This document shows positions 1 to 7,314 of a stretch of DNA of 12,408 nucleotides, in pieces (the stretch's first letter is position 1; every line of letters starts with the position of its first letter). The position numbers were made by a program, and so were the translations under genes. The stretch covers positions 1-12,408 of the forward strand of contig JADGRR010000041.1 in assembly GCA_017880745.1 (NCBI GenBank), given 5' to 3'. The notes beneath the pieces are model-generated. The model was not told where the DNA came from. It was given only the letters and a program-made list of their open reading frames with translations, and ran no database searches. Source of the stretch: Burkholderiales bacterium. GTDB lineage: Bacteria; Pseudomonadota; Gammaproteobacteria; Burkholderiales; SG8-39.

Positions 1-24
1 TTCGCCTTTTTAGCTTTAGGGACC

Positions 25-60
25 GCCGCGCATGAATCTGGCGCGGCTGTTTAAATGCTT
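25..60 (+). terminator. Possible terminator of the gene upstream of the window
   Basis: A perfect 7-bp all-GC stem (GCCGCGC at 25-31, GCGCGGC at 41-47) with a 9-nt loop is followed by the AT-leaning stretch TGTTTAAATGCTT. It would end transcription arriving from the left edge before ppiD. The T-run is short and interrupted, so it may be only a hairpin. The rest of 1-122 shows no recognisable gene end or tRNA. Confidence 0.3.
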
Positions 61-122
61 GTGCCTGGCGACGCGCGCCATGCCGAGCGCTTAGCGATGT
101 TTCATTTTTTTGTTGAGAATTT

Positions 123-2021
123 ATGTTCGATTTAATCCATAAGCACAAGATGCTGGTGCAGGTGCTGCTGGCGCTGATGGTGCTTCCGTTTGCATTCTGG
201 GGCATCGACTCCTATCAACGCGGCGCGAGTCTGGCGCAGGATCTGGCCGAGGTCGCAGGGCAGAAAATCACGCTGCAGGAATTCACCCAGGCGCAGCGCG
301 ACCAGCAGGAGCGTATGCGCTCGCTGCTCGGCCGCAATTTCGATGCGTCGCTGTTCGATACGCCGGAACAACGCGCCGAGCTGCTCGACGGATTGATACA
401 GCAGCGTTTGCTCGCCCTGAAGGCGGTCAAGAGCAACCTGGTTGTGACCGACGAGAATTTGCGCGAGATCATCACCGGCCTGCCGGTGTTCCAGGAGAAC
501 GGCCAGTTCTCCAGGGCGCGCTACGATGCGCTGCTGCGCGCGCAGGGCATGAGCGATGTGATGTTCGAGGCGCGCCTGCGCCGGGACGCAGTGTTGCAGC
601 AGTTGAACAGCGCAGTGGCTGACTCGAGCCTGGTGGCGAAGACGCAGATCGGGCGCATGCTCGCGATCCAGGGGCAGCAGCGGGAAGTGTCTGAGGTATT
701 ACTGCCGCGCGAGCAGTTCGCCGCCGAGGTCAAGCTCGCGCCGGATGCGGTCAAGACCTATTACGACGGACATCTGGCGGAGTTCCAGTTGCCGGAACAG
801 GTGCGCGCCGAGTACATCGTGCTCAGCGCCGATGCGCTGGCCGCACTGGAAACCGTGAGCGAGGCTGAGCTGCACACTTGGTACGACAGCAACATGCGCG
901 TCAAATTCGAGGAGCGCGCGGCGGCAAAGAAAAAGGCCGAAGACCTGCTGGCGCAATTGCGCGCTGCGCCGGACAAGTTTGCCGAGCTGGCCAAGCAATA
1001 TTCACAGGATCCCGGCTCCAAGGACAAGGGCGGCGACCTCGGTTTCTTCGCACGCGGCGCCATGGTCAAGCCGTTCGAGGAGGCGGTATTCAAGCTGAAG
1101 CAGGGGCAATTGAGCGACATCGTCGATAGCGATTTCGGTTTCCATATCATCAAGCTGACCGGGATCAAGCCGGCCAAGGGCGCCGAGCCCGAGCAGCGCC
1201 AGGCGAGCCATATCCTGATCAATGCGCCGGCTGCGACCAAGGATTTCCAGGCGATGCGCGCCGATATCGAAAAGGAACTGAAGAGACAGCGCTTGGGCAA
1301 GAAATTCGCCGAGGCCGCGGAAACCTTCACCAATCTCGCCTACGAGCAACCGGACAGCCTGCAACCGATCGCCGACAAATTCAAGCTCAAGATCCAACAG
1401 TCCGCATGGCTCACGCGCAGGGTCGACGCGGCGGCCGGCGTGCTCAACAACCAGAAGCTGCTCGATGCACTGTTCTCCCCGGATTCCCTGAAGAGCAAGC
1501 ACAATACCGAGGTCGTGGACGGCGGTCCCGATACGCTGCTGGTGGCGCGCGTGCTCGAGCACAAACCCGCGGCGGTGAGACCGCTGGATGAAGTCAAGGC
1601 CGAGATTACGAAACGGCTGATCGAGCAGGAAGGCATGGTGTTGGCGAACAAGCGCGGCGCGGCCATATACGCCGAACTGCAGCAGGGCAAGGACGCGGGG
1701 CTGGCCTGGGGCGCGGCCAAGATCGTCGGCCGCGAGGGCCAGCCGGCGGTGCACCCGGATGCGGTGAAAGCGATCTTCCGCGCCGATACCAGCAAACTGC
1801 CCGAGTACCTGGGGGTGGAACTGCGCGACCGCGGCTACGGCTTATACCGGATTTCGCGCGTCATCGACGCGCCGCCGGCGGACGATGCGCGCGGAAAGAA
1901 AATGCAGGAACAGCTGGCGCGGCAGGCGGCGCAGCAGGACTACGCCGCCTATATTTCCAGCCTCAGGGCTGCGACCAAGATCGAGATCAATCGGGCCAAC
2001 CTGGAGAAAAAGGGCCCGTAG
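123..2021 (+). CDS. ppiD: PpiD-type periplasmic folding chaperone / parvulin peptidyl-prolyl isomerase
   Basis: 632-residue SurA/PpiD-family protein, expected to sit in the inner membrane facing the periplasm and to help newly translocated outer-membrane and periplasmic proteins fold. Visible parts: a short basic N-terminus, one membrane anchor (about residues 11-28), a SurA_N-like helical chaperone region (about 35-180), and a parvulin core (about 264-346) with the family signatures FAELAKQYSQDPGS, GGDLGFF and FGFHII (His341). A long helical C-terminal region follows. Length fits PpiD (about 620-650 residues). The ATG follows a weak GAGAA ribosome-binding site. Odd: the parvulin first-strand motif ASHILI (His363), normally ahead of the core, lies after it at 361-366, and the usual position after FEER (262-265) runs straight into helix 1. 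The reading frame is intact. Family assignment is firm; isomerase activity is uncertain because of this rearrangement. Confidence 0.95.
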   Translation: MFDLIHKHKMLVQVLLALMVLPFAFWGIDSYQRGASLAQDLAEVAGQKITLQEFTQAQRDQQERMRSLLGRNFDASLFDTPEQRAELLDGLIQQRLLALKAVKSNLVVTDENLREIITGLPVFQENGQFSRARYDALLRAQGMSDVMFEARLRRDAVLQQLNSAVADSSLVAKTQIGRMLAIQGQQREVSEVLLPREQFAAEVKLAPDAVKTYYDGHLAEFQLPEQVRAEYIVLSADALAALETVSEAELHTWYDSNMRVKFEERAAAKKKAEDLLAQLRAAPDKFAELAKQYSQDPGSKDKGGDLGFFARGAMVKPFEEAVFKLKQGQLSDIVDSDFGFHIIKLTGIKPAKGAEPEQRQASHILINAPAATKDFQAMRADIEKELKRQRLGKKFAEAAETFTNLAYEQPDSLQPIADKFKLKIQQSAWLTRRVDAAAGVLNNQKLLDALFSPDSLKSKHNTEVVDGGPDTLLVARVLEHKPAAVRPLDEVKAEITKRLIEQEGMVLANKRGAAIYAELQQGKDAGLAWGAAKIVGREGQPAVHPDAVKAIFRADTSKLPEYLGVELRDRGYGLYRISRVIDAPPADDARGKKMQEQLARQAAQQDYAAYISSLRAATKIEINRANLEKKGP

Positions 2022-2068
2022 CGCGGAATCGCGAAGTGCCGCGACGCTTGGTCAGACCTTGTTACGAT

Positions 2069-2090
2069 GCGAGGGGATTCCTCCCCTCGT
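2069..2090. terminator. Hairpin between convergent ppiD and fabI
   Basis: A perfect 8-bp stem, CGAGGGGA (2070-2077) and TCCCCTCG (2082-2089), with a TTCC loop and a flanking G-T pair. It lies 48 nt past the ppiD stop and 47 nt past the fabI stop, the expected place for a shared bidirectional terminator. Neither strand has a clear T-run after the stem, so it could instead be a 3' stabilising hairpin or a Rho-assisted stop. Confidence 0.45.
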
Positions 2091-2136
2091 GCTCCCCTTA
2101 TATCAGCCGCAATAAGATTACTTTTGTTACGGGTTC

Positions 2137-2925
2137 TTAGACTTCCGTAGTGCCGAGCGCCGTGGTGTTGAAGCCGCCGTCCACGTACGTCACTTCCCCG
2201 GTGATGCCGCTGGCGAGGTCGCTGCACAGAAATGCGGCGGCATTGCCGACTTCGTCAATGGTGACATTGCGCCGCAGCGGGGCGTGCTTGGCGTTGTAGG
2301 CGAGCAGTTTGCCGAAATTGGCGATACCGGCTGCGGCGAGCGTTTTGATCGGTCCGGCAGAAACTGCGTTGACGCGAATACCCTTAGGACCCAGGCTCGC
2401 AGCCATGTAGCGCACCGCGGCTTCCAGGCTGGCCTTGGCCAGCCCCATCACGTTGTAGTTCGGCATGGTGCGCACCGCGCCCAGGTAGGTGAGCGTCAGC
2501 AGTGCGGCGCGCCGGCCCTGCATCATCGGCAGCGCCGCTTTGGCCAGCGCAGCGAAGCTGTAGCTCGATACGTCGTGCGCAATGCGAAAGGCCTCGCGCG
2601 AGATCCCTTCCAGGAAATCGCCGTCGATCGCCTCGCGCGGGGCGTAGGCGATCGAGTGCACCAGGCCGTCCAGGCCATCCCAGCTGTTGCCGAGCTCGGC
2701 GAACAGGCCGGCGATCTCATCGTCGCTGGCGACGTCGCAGGGAAACACCAGATGGCTGCCGAAGTCGGCGGCCATAGTGGTGACGCGTTCCTTGAAGCGA
2801 TCGTTCTGGTAGGTAAACGCGAGTTCGGCGCCTTCGCGGTGGCAGGCGCTGGCGACGCCATAGGCGATCGAGCGGTGGCTGAGCAAACCAGTGACGAGAA
2901 TACGCTTTCCTGCCAGAAAACCCAT
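2137..2925 (-). CDS. fabI: Enoyl-[acyl-carrier-protein] reductase (NADH), FabI
   Basis: 262 residues, the same length as E. coli FabI. It catalyses the last reduction of each cycle of type II fatty-acid elongation in the cytoplasm, turning trans-2-enoyl-ACP into acyl-ACP. It is a short-chain dehydrogenase-type Rossmann fold: MGFLAGKRILVTG at the start, SIAYG (19-23) in the nucleotide-binding region, then catalytic Tyr157 and Lys164 in the YNVMGLAKASLEA block, with the second conserved Tyr147 in TYLGA. SAGPIKTLAAAGI and a C-terminal GEVTYVDGGF complete the family pattern. The ATG at 2925 is chosen because the protein then begins exactly like other FabI proteins and has GGAG just upstream. The frame stays open back to 3147, but the extra 74 residues look like translated leader. 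At the position of E. coli Gly93 it has Ala (HSIAYAP), also seen in some other FabI proteins. A good promoter lies upstream. Confidence 0.97.
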   Translation of the reverse strand: MGFLAGKRILVTGLLSHRSIAYGVASACHREGAELAFTYQNDRFKERVTTMAADFGSHLVFPCDVASDDEIAGLFAELGNSWDGLDGLVHSIAYAPREAIDGDFLEGISREAFRIAHDVSSYSFAALAKAALPMMQGRRAALLTLTYLGAVRTMPNYNVMGLAKASLEAAVRYMAASLGPKGIRVNAVSAGPIKTLAAAGIANFGKLLAYNAKHAPLRRNVTIDEVGNAAAFLCSDLASGITGEVTYVDGGFNTTALGTTEV

Positions 2926-2952
2926 GGTGACTCCGGGATGCGGAAAAATCGA

Positions 2953-2958
2953 ATTATA
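2953..2958 (-). promoter_or_regulatory. -10 element of the fabI promoter
   Basis: Read on the minus strand this is a perfect TATAAT. Transcription would begin near 2946, giving a leader of about 20 nt before the fabI ATG at 2925. No convincing -35 hexamer lies 16-18 bp upstream (AGCCGG or AAGCCG), which hints at a need for an activator or at a weak basal promoter. Confidence 0.55.
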
Positions 2959-2999
2959 CCGGGGTGACACTACTTCCGGCTTTGGGCTGGACCAAATAC

Positions 3000-3013
3000 T
3001 CGTCACTTGACGA
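3000..3013. promoter_or_regulatory. 14-bp palindrome upstream of fabI, possible operator
   Basis: TCGTCA-CT-TGACGA is a perfect inverted repeat with a 2-nt spacer. Its centre is about 60 bp upstream of the inferred fabI start of transcription, where class I activators often bind. Its right half also contains TTGACG (3007-3012), similar to a -35 box on the plus strand, but no -10 follows at the right distance. No regulator is identified. Confidence 0.35.
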
Positions 3014-3242
3014 ATCGGCTGGCCTTCTTTGTTGCTGACCGGCGGCGGGGGAACGGGGCGGAACGGGCACGCAGCGGGAGCTTGCCCGTGTTGCATATGA
3101 CTCCACGCGGGTTGCGCCAGCCTGCTTCGCCCGTCGCGGGAATCCACGCTTCACGCCGTTTCCTCCGCAGTTCGTCGCAAGCCCCTCGAACCTGGCGACA
3201 AATCCTCATAGAGTCTCATCAGTGGCGCGCGGGCGCCGCCTG
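3014..3242. other. Non-coding gap between fabI and the small exported protein
   Basis: With the fabI promoter region this forms a 330-bp gap between divergent genes. The short open frames here on both strands have no ribosome-binding site or recognisable motif. No clear sigma70 promoter for the rightward cluster is visible. A short GC-rich inverted repeat (GGCGC/GCGCC) sits just before the ribosome-binding site at 3243 and could fold over the leader. Confidence 0.4.
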
Positions 3243-3250
3243 AAAGGAGA
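3243..3250 (+). promoter_or_regulatory. Strong ribosome-binding site for the 80-residue protein
   Basis: AAAGGAGA lies 5 nt before the ATG at 3256. It is the best Shine-Dalgarno match in the window and the main reason to believe the short gene that follows. Confidence 0.7.
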
Positions 3251-3255
3251 CTGAT

Positions 3256-3498
3256 ATGAAAACAGCAATGATGACAAGCCGCCGGACGCAATGGATAGCG
3301 GGCACGGTTGCTGCGCTCGCCACTTCGCTCACCGTGGGTGGCTCGCTGACCCTGGCCGAGCACTATGCACAGGCCGGGGCTGGCCGGGACGCTTCCGGTT
3401 ATTATGCGGCCAGGCAGGCCAGGGGCATCGGCTGTCCGGATAACGGGAACCTGCGCACCGCTGTGGTCTCGCCCCGGCGCGGCGCGGAAAATTCCTGA
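3256..3498 (+). CDS. Small exported or membrane-anchored protein of unknown function
   Basis: 80 residues, not recognised as a member of any family. A basic N-terminus with a twin arginine (SRRTQW, Arg9-Arg10) leads into a hydrophobic, Ala/Thr-rich segment (about 13-34) ending in LTLA before EHY. That fits a signal peptide cleaved near residue 34 or a single membrane anchor. The twin arginine is only a partial Tat motif because the expected Phe/Leu after it is missing. The remaining 46 residues are polar, with a single Cys (CPDNG). The ribosome-binding site is excellent. A 7-bp hairpin follows right at the stop codon, and the sensor-kinase gene starts 78 nt later in the same direction, so it may be the first gene of that operon. 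A role as ligand or accessory factor of the kinase is only a guess. Confidence 0.65.
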   Translation: MKTAMMTSRRTQWIAGTVAALATSLTVGGSLTLAEHYAQAGAGRDASGYYAARQARGIGCPDNGNLRTAVVSPRRGAENS

Positions 3499-3515
3499 CA
3501 CGGCGTGGCGCCGTG
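3499..3515 (+). terminator. Hairpin after the small gene (attenuator or partial terminator)
   Basis: CACGGCG-TGG-CGCCGTG is a perfect 7-bp stem with a 3-nt loop, starting right after the stop codon of the 80-residue protein. There is no T-run after it, so it could lower read-through into the kinase gene or protect the upstream message rather than terminate fully. Confidence 0.4.
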
Positions 3516-3576
3516 AACTACGTTTCCCGAAATGCCAGGGTAAACGCAAAATTGTGGGCACTCGCAGAAGCGTATC

Positions 3577-4767
3577 GTGGACAAGAAATTTTTCCAGGAA
3601 ATCTGGGCCGGCATTCGCGGCTTTTCCCGCCGTGTCGCGGACGGCGTGGCGCAGCTCACCAACTGGCAGTTCGTCCTGCTGTGCCTGCTGGGTCTGGCCG
3701 GCGCGGGTGTCCTCGAAAGCATCGTTGATTCGAGCACACGAGCGCGCCACATTCCGCCCGTAGCGGTCACCATCCACAAGGAATCGCCGGAGCCGGCCGA
3801 CAAGAAAGCCGGTCCCGACATTCCAGAACCGAAACAGCCCCCCGGCGGCGCGCTGAAAGACTCCGTCAAAGACGAGATATTGAAAGAGATCCAGAAGGAG
3901 ATCGACGGCGAATCCGGTGCAGCCGACCCGACTTCCGCAAATTCAAACAAGTCAAAGAAGTCGGTGGAAGTGCGGATCGGTGGCATGAATCCGGAAGATG
4001 TCTCCGGCCGGCGGGATCGCGGGCTGCCGCTGGCGCAGATCGTATTTTTCCTGATCATCATCCTGTGGGCCGTGCGGATCGCTTCGCGCTCGCGGCTGCG
4101 TGCCGAGAAGCGCGTGCTGTCGGCCGAGGCCGGCGCGGAAATGGAGTCCCTGCGCCGGCAGGTCGCCGAGGCGCAATTGCAGACTCTGCAGGCGCAAGTC
4201 GAGCCGCATTTTCTGTTCAACACCCTGGCAGCCGTGGAGCATCTCACCGAAACCGATCCACCCCGCGCCGCGATCATGCTGCGGCACCTGATCGCCTTCC
4301 TGCGCGGGTCGCTGCCGGACATGCGCGAGCAGAGCACCACGCTGGGGCGCGAGGCCGATCTGTGCCAGAGCTACCTGGCCATCATGCAGATCCGCATGGA
4401 AGACCGGCTGCGCGTCTCCATCGATGTGCCGGAGTCCCTGCGTGGTCTATCATTCCCCCCGATGATGCTACAGTCCCTGGTCGAGAACTCCATCAAGCAC
4501 GGCCTGGAGCCCAAACCGGAGGGAGGCGCGATCGCCATCTCCGCCCGCCTCCAGGACGGGCGGCTGCGGGTCACCGTCGCCGATACGGGCCTGGGCATCG
4601 CCGAGAACGCCCCGCAGGGCATCGGCCTCGGCAATATCCGCGACAGGCTGAAGCGCCTGTACGGCAATACGGCGGCGCTGGTGCTCGCGCCGAATGCGCC
4701 GGCCGGCGCCCACATCACCATCGAGATTCCGCATGTCCCACCGCCCGCGAGCGATACTGGCCGATGA
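3577..4767 (+). CDS. LytS/YehU-type sensor histidine kinase
   Basis: 396-residue inner-membrane kinase of the His_kinase (LytS/YehU/AlgZ-like) family that pairs with LytTR regulators. Two membrane segments (about 30-46 and 152-169) flank a roughly 105-residue segment, presumably periplasmic, rich in Pro, Lys, Glu and Asp; it has no known sensor fold and includes a likely amphipathic helix (94-111). A cytoplasmic coiled stretch (170-205) leads to the phosphoacceptor motif EPHFLFNTL (His211). The ATPase then shows the N box VENSIKHG (302-309), a DTGLG box (336-340) and GIGLGNIRDRL (348-358), all intact, so it should be active. The GTG at 3577 is the only usable start: the same frame has stops just upstream and no Met before residue 137. 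The ribosome-binding site is poor (AGAAG). Its 3' end overlaps the regulator gene by 35 nt. Confidence 0.93.
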   Translation: MDKKFFQEIWAGIRGFSRRVADGVAQLTNWQFVLLCLLGLAGAGVLESIVDSSTRARHIPPVAVTIHKESPEPADKKAGPDIPEPKQPPGGALKDSVKDEILKEIQKEIDGESGAADPTSANSNKSKKSVEVRIGGMNPEDVSGRRDRGLPLAQIVFFLIIILWAVRIASRSRLRAEKRVLSAEAGAEMESLRRQVAEAQLQTLQAQVEPHFLFNTLAAVEHLTETDPPRAAIMLRHLIAFLRGSLPDMREQSTTLGREADLCQSYLAIMQIRMEDRLRVSIDVPESLRGLSFPPMMLQSLVENSIKHGLEPKPEGGAIAISARLQDGRLRVTVADTGLGIAENAPQGIGLGNIRDRLKRLYGNTAALVLAPNAPAGAHITIEIPHVPPPASDTGR

Positions 4768-5518
4768 CGAACGCCTGATGCGCGAGCAGCTGCGCGCACG
4801 GCTGGCGGAAGCCTGGCCCGAGCTCGATCTGGTCGGCGAGGCGCGCAACGGCGAGGAGGCGCTGGCCATGGTCGCCAAGCTGCGGCCCGACCTGGCTTTC
4901 CTGGATATCCGCATGCCGGGCCAGACCGGCCTGGAAGTGGCGCGCACCATCGCCGGCTGCTGCCACATCGTGTTCGTTACCGCATACGAGGCCCACGCCA
5001 TCGAGGCCTTCGAGCAGGGCGCCATCGACTACCTGCTGAAACCGGTCGACAACGCGCGCTTGGCGCTCACTGTTGGGCGCCTGAAGGAACGCCTCGCCGC
5101 AGGCCACAAGGAAGAGAACGGCGAGCGCGCGCTGGAGCGTATTGAAACGATGCTGTCCAGACTCGCCCGCGACGTCCCGCAGCGTCCCGCTGCGCCCTAC
5201 CTGCGCTGGATCCAGGCCGGCGTCGGCAGCCAGGTCTTTCTGGTCCCGGTCGAGGAAATCCTTTACATCCAGGCGCAGGATAAATACACGGTGATCGTCA
5301 CCGCCGCAGGCGAAAGCCTGGTGCGCAAACCGATCCGCGAATTTGCCGAGGCGCTCGATCCGGAGCTTTTCTGGCAAATCCACCGTTCCACCATCGTCAA
5401 CAGCCGCGCCATCGCCGCGTTCAAGCGCGATGGCGAGCACGCGGAAGTCACGCTGCGCGGGCGGAACGAGAAACTGGAGGTCAGCCGCAGCTTCGCCGGG
5501 CGCTTCCGCCAGATGTAA
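4733..5518 (+). CDS. LytTR-family DNA-binding response regulator
   Basis: 261 residues; partner of the kinase just upstream. The receiver domain (about 6-122) has the acidic pair Asp11-Asp12, phosphoacceptor Asp58 in FLDIRMPG, Thr83 and Lys103 in LLKPVD, a complete active site. A linker (about 123-155) joins the C-terminal LytTR DNA-binding domain (about 160-258), recognisable by EEILYIQAQDKYTVIV, the LVRKPIREF block and FWQIHRSTIVN. The fold and order match AlgR, BtsR/YehT and LytR; these families bind direct repeats near target promoters. The ATG at 4733 is preferred over an in-frame ATG at 4694 because the protein then starts right before the first receiver strand (RAILADDE). The start lies inside the kinase gene, implying translational coupling. 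No strong terminator follows. Confidence 0.94.
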   Translation: MSHRPRAILADDERLMREQLRARLAEAWPELDLVGEARNGEEALAMVAKLRPDLAFLDIRMPGQTGLEVARTIAGCCHIVFVTAYEAHAIEAFEQGAIDYLLKPVDNARLALTVGRLKERLAAGHKEENGERALERIETMLSRLARDVPQRPAAPYLRWIQAGVGSQVFLVPVEEILYIQAQDKYTVIVTAAGESLVRKPIREFAEALDPELFWQIHRSTIVNSRAIAAFKRDGEHAEVTLRGRNEKLEVSRSFAGRFRQM

Positions 5519-5637
5519 AACGTCTTCCGTCCGTATCCAACAAGCCTTGACTGGTAATAATCGCCATGAAGCTCTACGTCATTGTCGTCGCCTCGCGCGG
5601 CTTCGGTTGCCGCGGGCGGCTTCATGTGTATTACGCG

Positions 5638-5671
5638 ATCGCGCACTCGTTCCAATCGCGCACTCATTCGT
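5638..5671 (+). repeat. Imperfect 17-bp tandem duplication
   Basis: ATCGCGCACTCGTTCCA is followed immediately by ATCGCGCACTCATTCGT; 14 of 17 positions match, including the first 11. It lies in the 269-bp gap between the response regulator and the M48 peptidase. Paired direct half-sites are what LytTR regulators bind, but the spacing here (17 bp) differs from the roughly two-turn spacing usually quoted, so the link is speculative. An AT-rich TAATAAT at 5555-5561 could be a -10 element for the peptidase gene but lacks a -35 partner. Confidence 0.45.
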
Positions 5672-5787
5672 GAGGGGTGCGTTGCCGCATGCGATACCGA
5701 CACGTTTCCGGTTGCCGTCTTCGGCTCTGGTGCGCCGCCAGGGATTGTGGCAAGGTGTCGCTGCGCAATTCCAAGGTGCAGATCAAA

Positions 5788-7155
5788 ATGAATAAAATCG
5801 TCCGCGGCCTATTGCTGCTTATCGCGTTATCTTCGATGCCGGCGTTGCTCCTCGCCGAGCAATCGACTGCGCCCGCCATCGCGCCAGCTTTGCAACCCCG
5901 GGGCGCGGCGCCCGACAAACCCGCCTCGGGCGCGGCGAGCGATGGCATCGCGCCGGCCGACGCTGTGTGGCGCAAGGCGCTGCCCCGGGATCCGGAACAG
6001 GCGACGCGGGCGTATCTGGCGCGCGTTTCGCCCGAATTCCGCGCTCGCTCGGACGCGTATTTCGAAGGCCAGAACTGGCTGATCCTGTGGGCCACGCTGT
6101 ATGGTCTGGTGATGGCGTGGCTGCTGCTTGCGCGCGGCCGCTGGGCGAAGGTGAGCCGCTGGGCGGAGCGCATGACATCACGGCGCTTCCTTTCTGCATT
6201 GATCGTCGGCGCGGTGTACGTCGCCGCGATCTGGCTCCTCAGCCTCCCCCTGACGATTTATCAGGGATTTTTTCGTGAGCACGAATACGGCATGGCGACG
6301 CAGGCGTTCGGGCCGTGGTTCGGCGAACAGCTGATCGGATTGGGCGTGGGCCTCGTTCTCGACTCGCCCGCGATCGCGCTGATTTATCTCATTCTGCGGC
6401 GGGCCGGCCGGCAGGGCTGGCTGTGGGGCGCGCTGGCCGGCATCGCCATTCTCGCCTTTGTGACCCTGATAGAACCGGTGTACATCGACCCCCTGTTCAA
6501 TACCTACAAGCCGCTCGCGGACGGGCCGGTGAAGGAGGCCATACTTTCGCTGGCTCGCGCCAACGGCATCCCGACCGACAAGGTCTATCAATTCGACGCC
6601 TCGCGCCAGACGACGCGCGTGTCCGCGAACGTGTCGGGGTTGCTGGGGACCATCTCGATTCGCCTGAACGACAATCTGCTTCGAATTTCGCTCCCCGAGA
6701 TACGGGCGGTGATGGCCCACGAGATGGGGCATTACGTGCTGAACCACGTGGTCAAGCATCTGGTGTATTTCGGCCTGCTATTTACCGGCGGTTTCGCCTT
6801 CATGCAATTCGGCTATGGCGCGGTCGCCAGACGCTGGGGTTCTGGATGGAATCTCGGCGACCATGCGGACATCGCCGGCCTGCCCCTGATGGCGGCGCTG
6901 CTTTCCGTGTTCTTGTTCGTCACGACGCCGTTGACCAACAACGTGATCCGGATCGCGGAGATCGAAGCCGATCTTTTCGGCCTCAACGCCGCACGCGAAC
7001 CCGATGGATTCGCCGAAACGGCGCTCAAACTCGGAAAGTACCGCAAGCTCGTTCCAGGACACATCGAGGAGCTGATTTTTTTCGATCATCCGAGCGGCTA
7101 CCGGCGCATCTACTCGGCGATGCGCTGGAAGGCTGAAAATCCGGCTAGGGAATAA
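5788..7155 (+). CDS. M48-family (Ste24-like) integral-membrane zinc metallopeptidase
   Basis: 455 residues. Family members (Ste24/CAAX protease 1, HtpX relatives) cleave membrane or membrane-associated proteins. An N-terminal signal-like hydrophobic segment (MNKIVRGLLLLIALSS, about 1-23) is followed by an Ala/Pro-rich linker (24-60). Membrane segments lie around 95-115, 134-154, 182-203, 211-231, 322-345 and 364-386. The catalytic centre is complete: HEMGH (zinc His311 and His315, catalytic Glu312) and EIEAD (Glu391 as third ligand, Asp395). NVSGLLGTISIRLNDNLL (281-298) and FFDHPSGYRRI (431-441) match the Ste24 pattern of VSG..GT, a strand before the HExxH helix, and DHPS near the C-terminus. 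The ATG at 5788 is chosen because it gives a proper hydrophobic N-terminus and has AAGGTG 9 nt upstream; the frame is open back to 5677 but that part is Arg/Cys-rich and unlike the family. It converges with the thioredoxin gene. Confidence 0.9.
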   Translation: MNKIVRGLLLLIALSSMPALLLAEQSTAPAIAPALQPRGAAPDKPASGAASDGIAPADAVWRKALPRDPEQATRAYLARVSPEFRARSDAYFEGQNWLILWATLYGLVMAWLLLARGRWAKVSRWAERMTSRRFLSALIVGAVYVAAIWLLSLPLTIYQGFFREHEYGMATQAFGPWFGEQLIGLGVGLVLDSPAIALIYLILRRAGRQGWLWGALAGIAILAFVTLIEPVYIDPLFNTYKPLADGPVKEAILSLARANGIPTDKVYQFDASRQTTRVSANVSGLLGTISIRLNDNLLRISLPEIRAVMAHEMGHYVLNHVVKHLVYFGLLFTGGFAFMQFGYGAVARRWGSGWNLGDHADIAGLPLMAALLSVFLFVTTPLTNNVIRIAEIEADLFGLNAAREPDGFAETALKLGKYRKLVPGHIEELIFFDHPSGYRRIYSAMRWKAENPARE

Positions 7156-7314
7156 GGGTATGCTCACTTCGAAGGCGAGGCATGGGAAGCGTTTGGAGCG
7201 ATCACCAGACAACATTCCGGGACCGAGTACGACAGTCTGGTTGTCCAAGGTGGCGCCGCGGGTCGCCGGCGGCATTCTGTTCCGGCGCAGGCTGGACGGA
7301 CGGCCGGGTGAAGG

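Noticed and set aside
2638..2652. FabI with Ala in place of E. coli Gly93, possible triclosan tolerance
   Set aside because: Gly93 changes to Val or Ser give resistance in E. coli, but Ala occurs naturally in other FabI proteins, including drug-sensitive ones, so no resistance claim is made.
2926..3147. N-terminal extension of FabI by 74 residues
   Set aside because: FabI homologs begin at MGFL; the extension spans the inferred promoter and looks like translated leader.
5596..5614. CGCGGC/GCCGCG hairpin after the response regulator as a terminator
   Set aside because: Only 6 bp, no T-run, in a sequence so GC-rich that such stems are expected by chance.
5566..5673. 35-codon ORF (MKLYVIVVASRGFG...) before the M48 gene
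   Set aside because: No ribosome-binding site, and its 3' part is the tandem repeat; nothing else supports it.
7194..7243. ACCAGAC/GTCTGGT inverted repeat between the M48 and thioredoxin-fold genes
   Set aside because: The loop is over 20 nt and neither strand has a T-run, so it is not a credible terminator.
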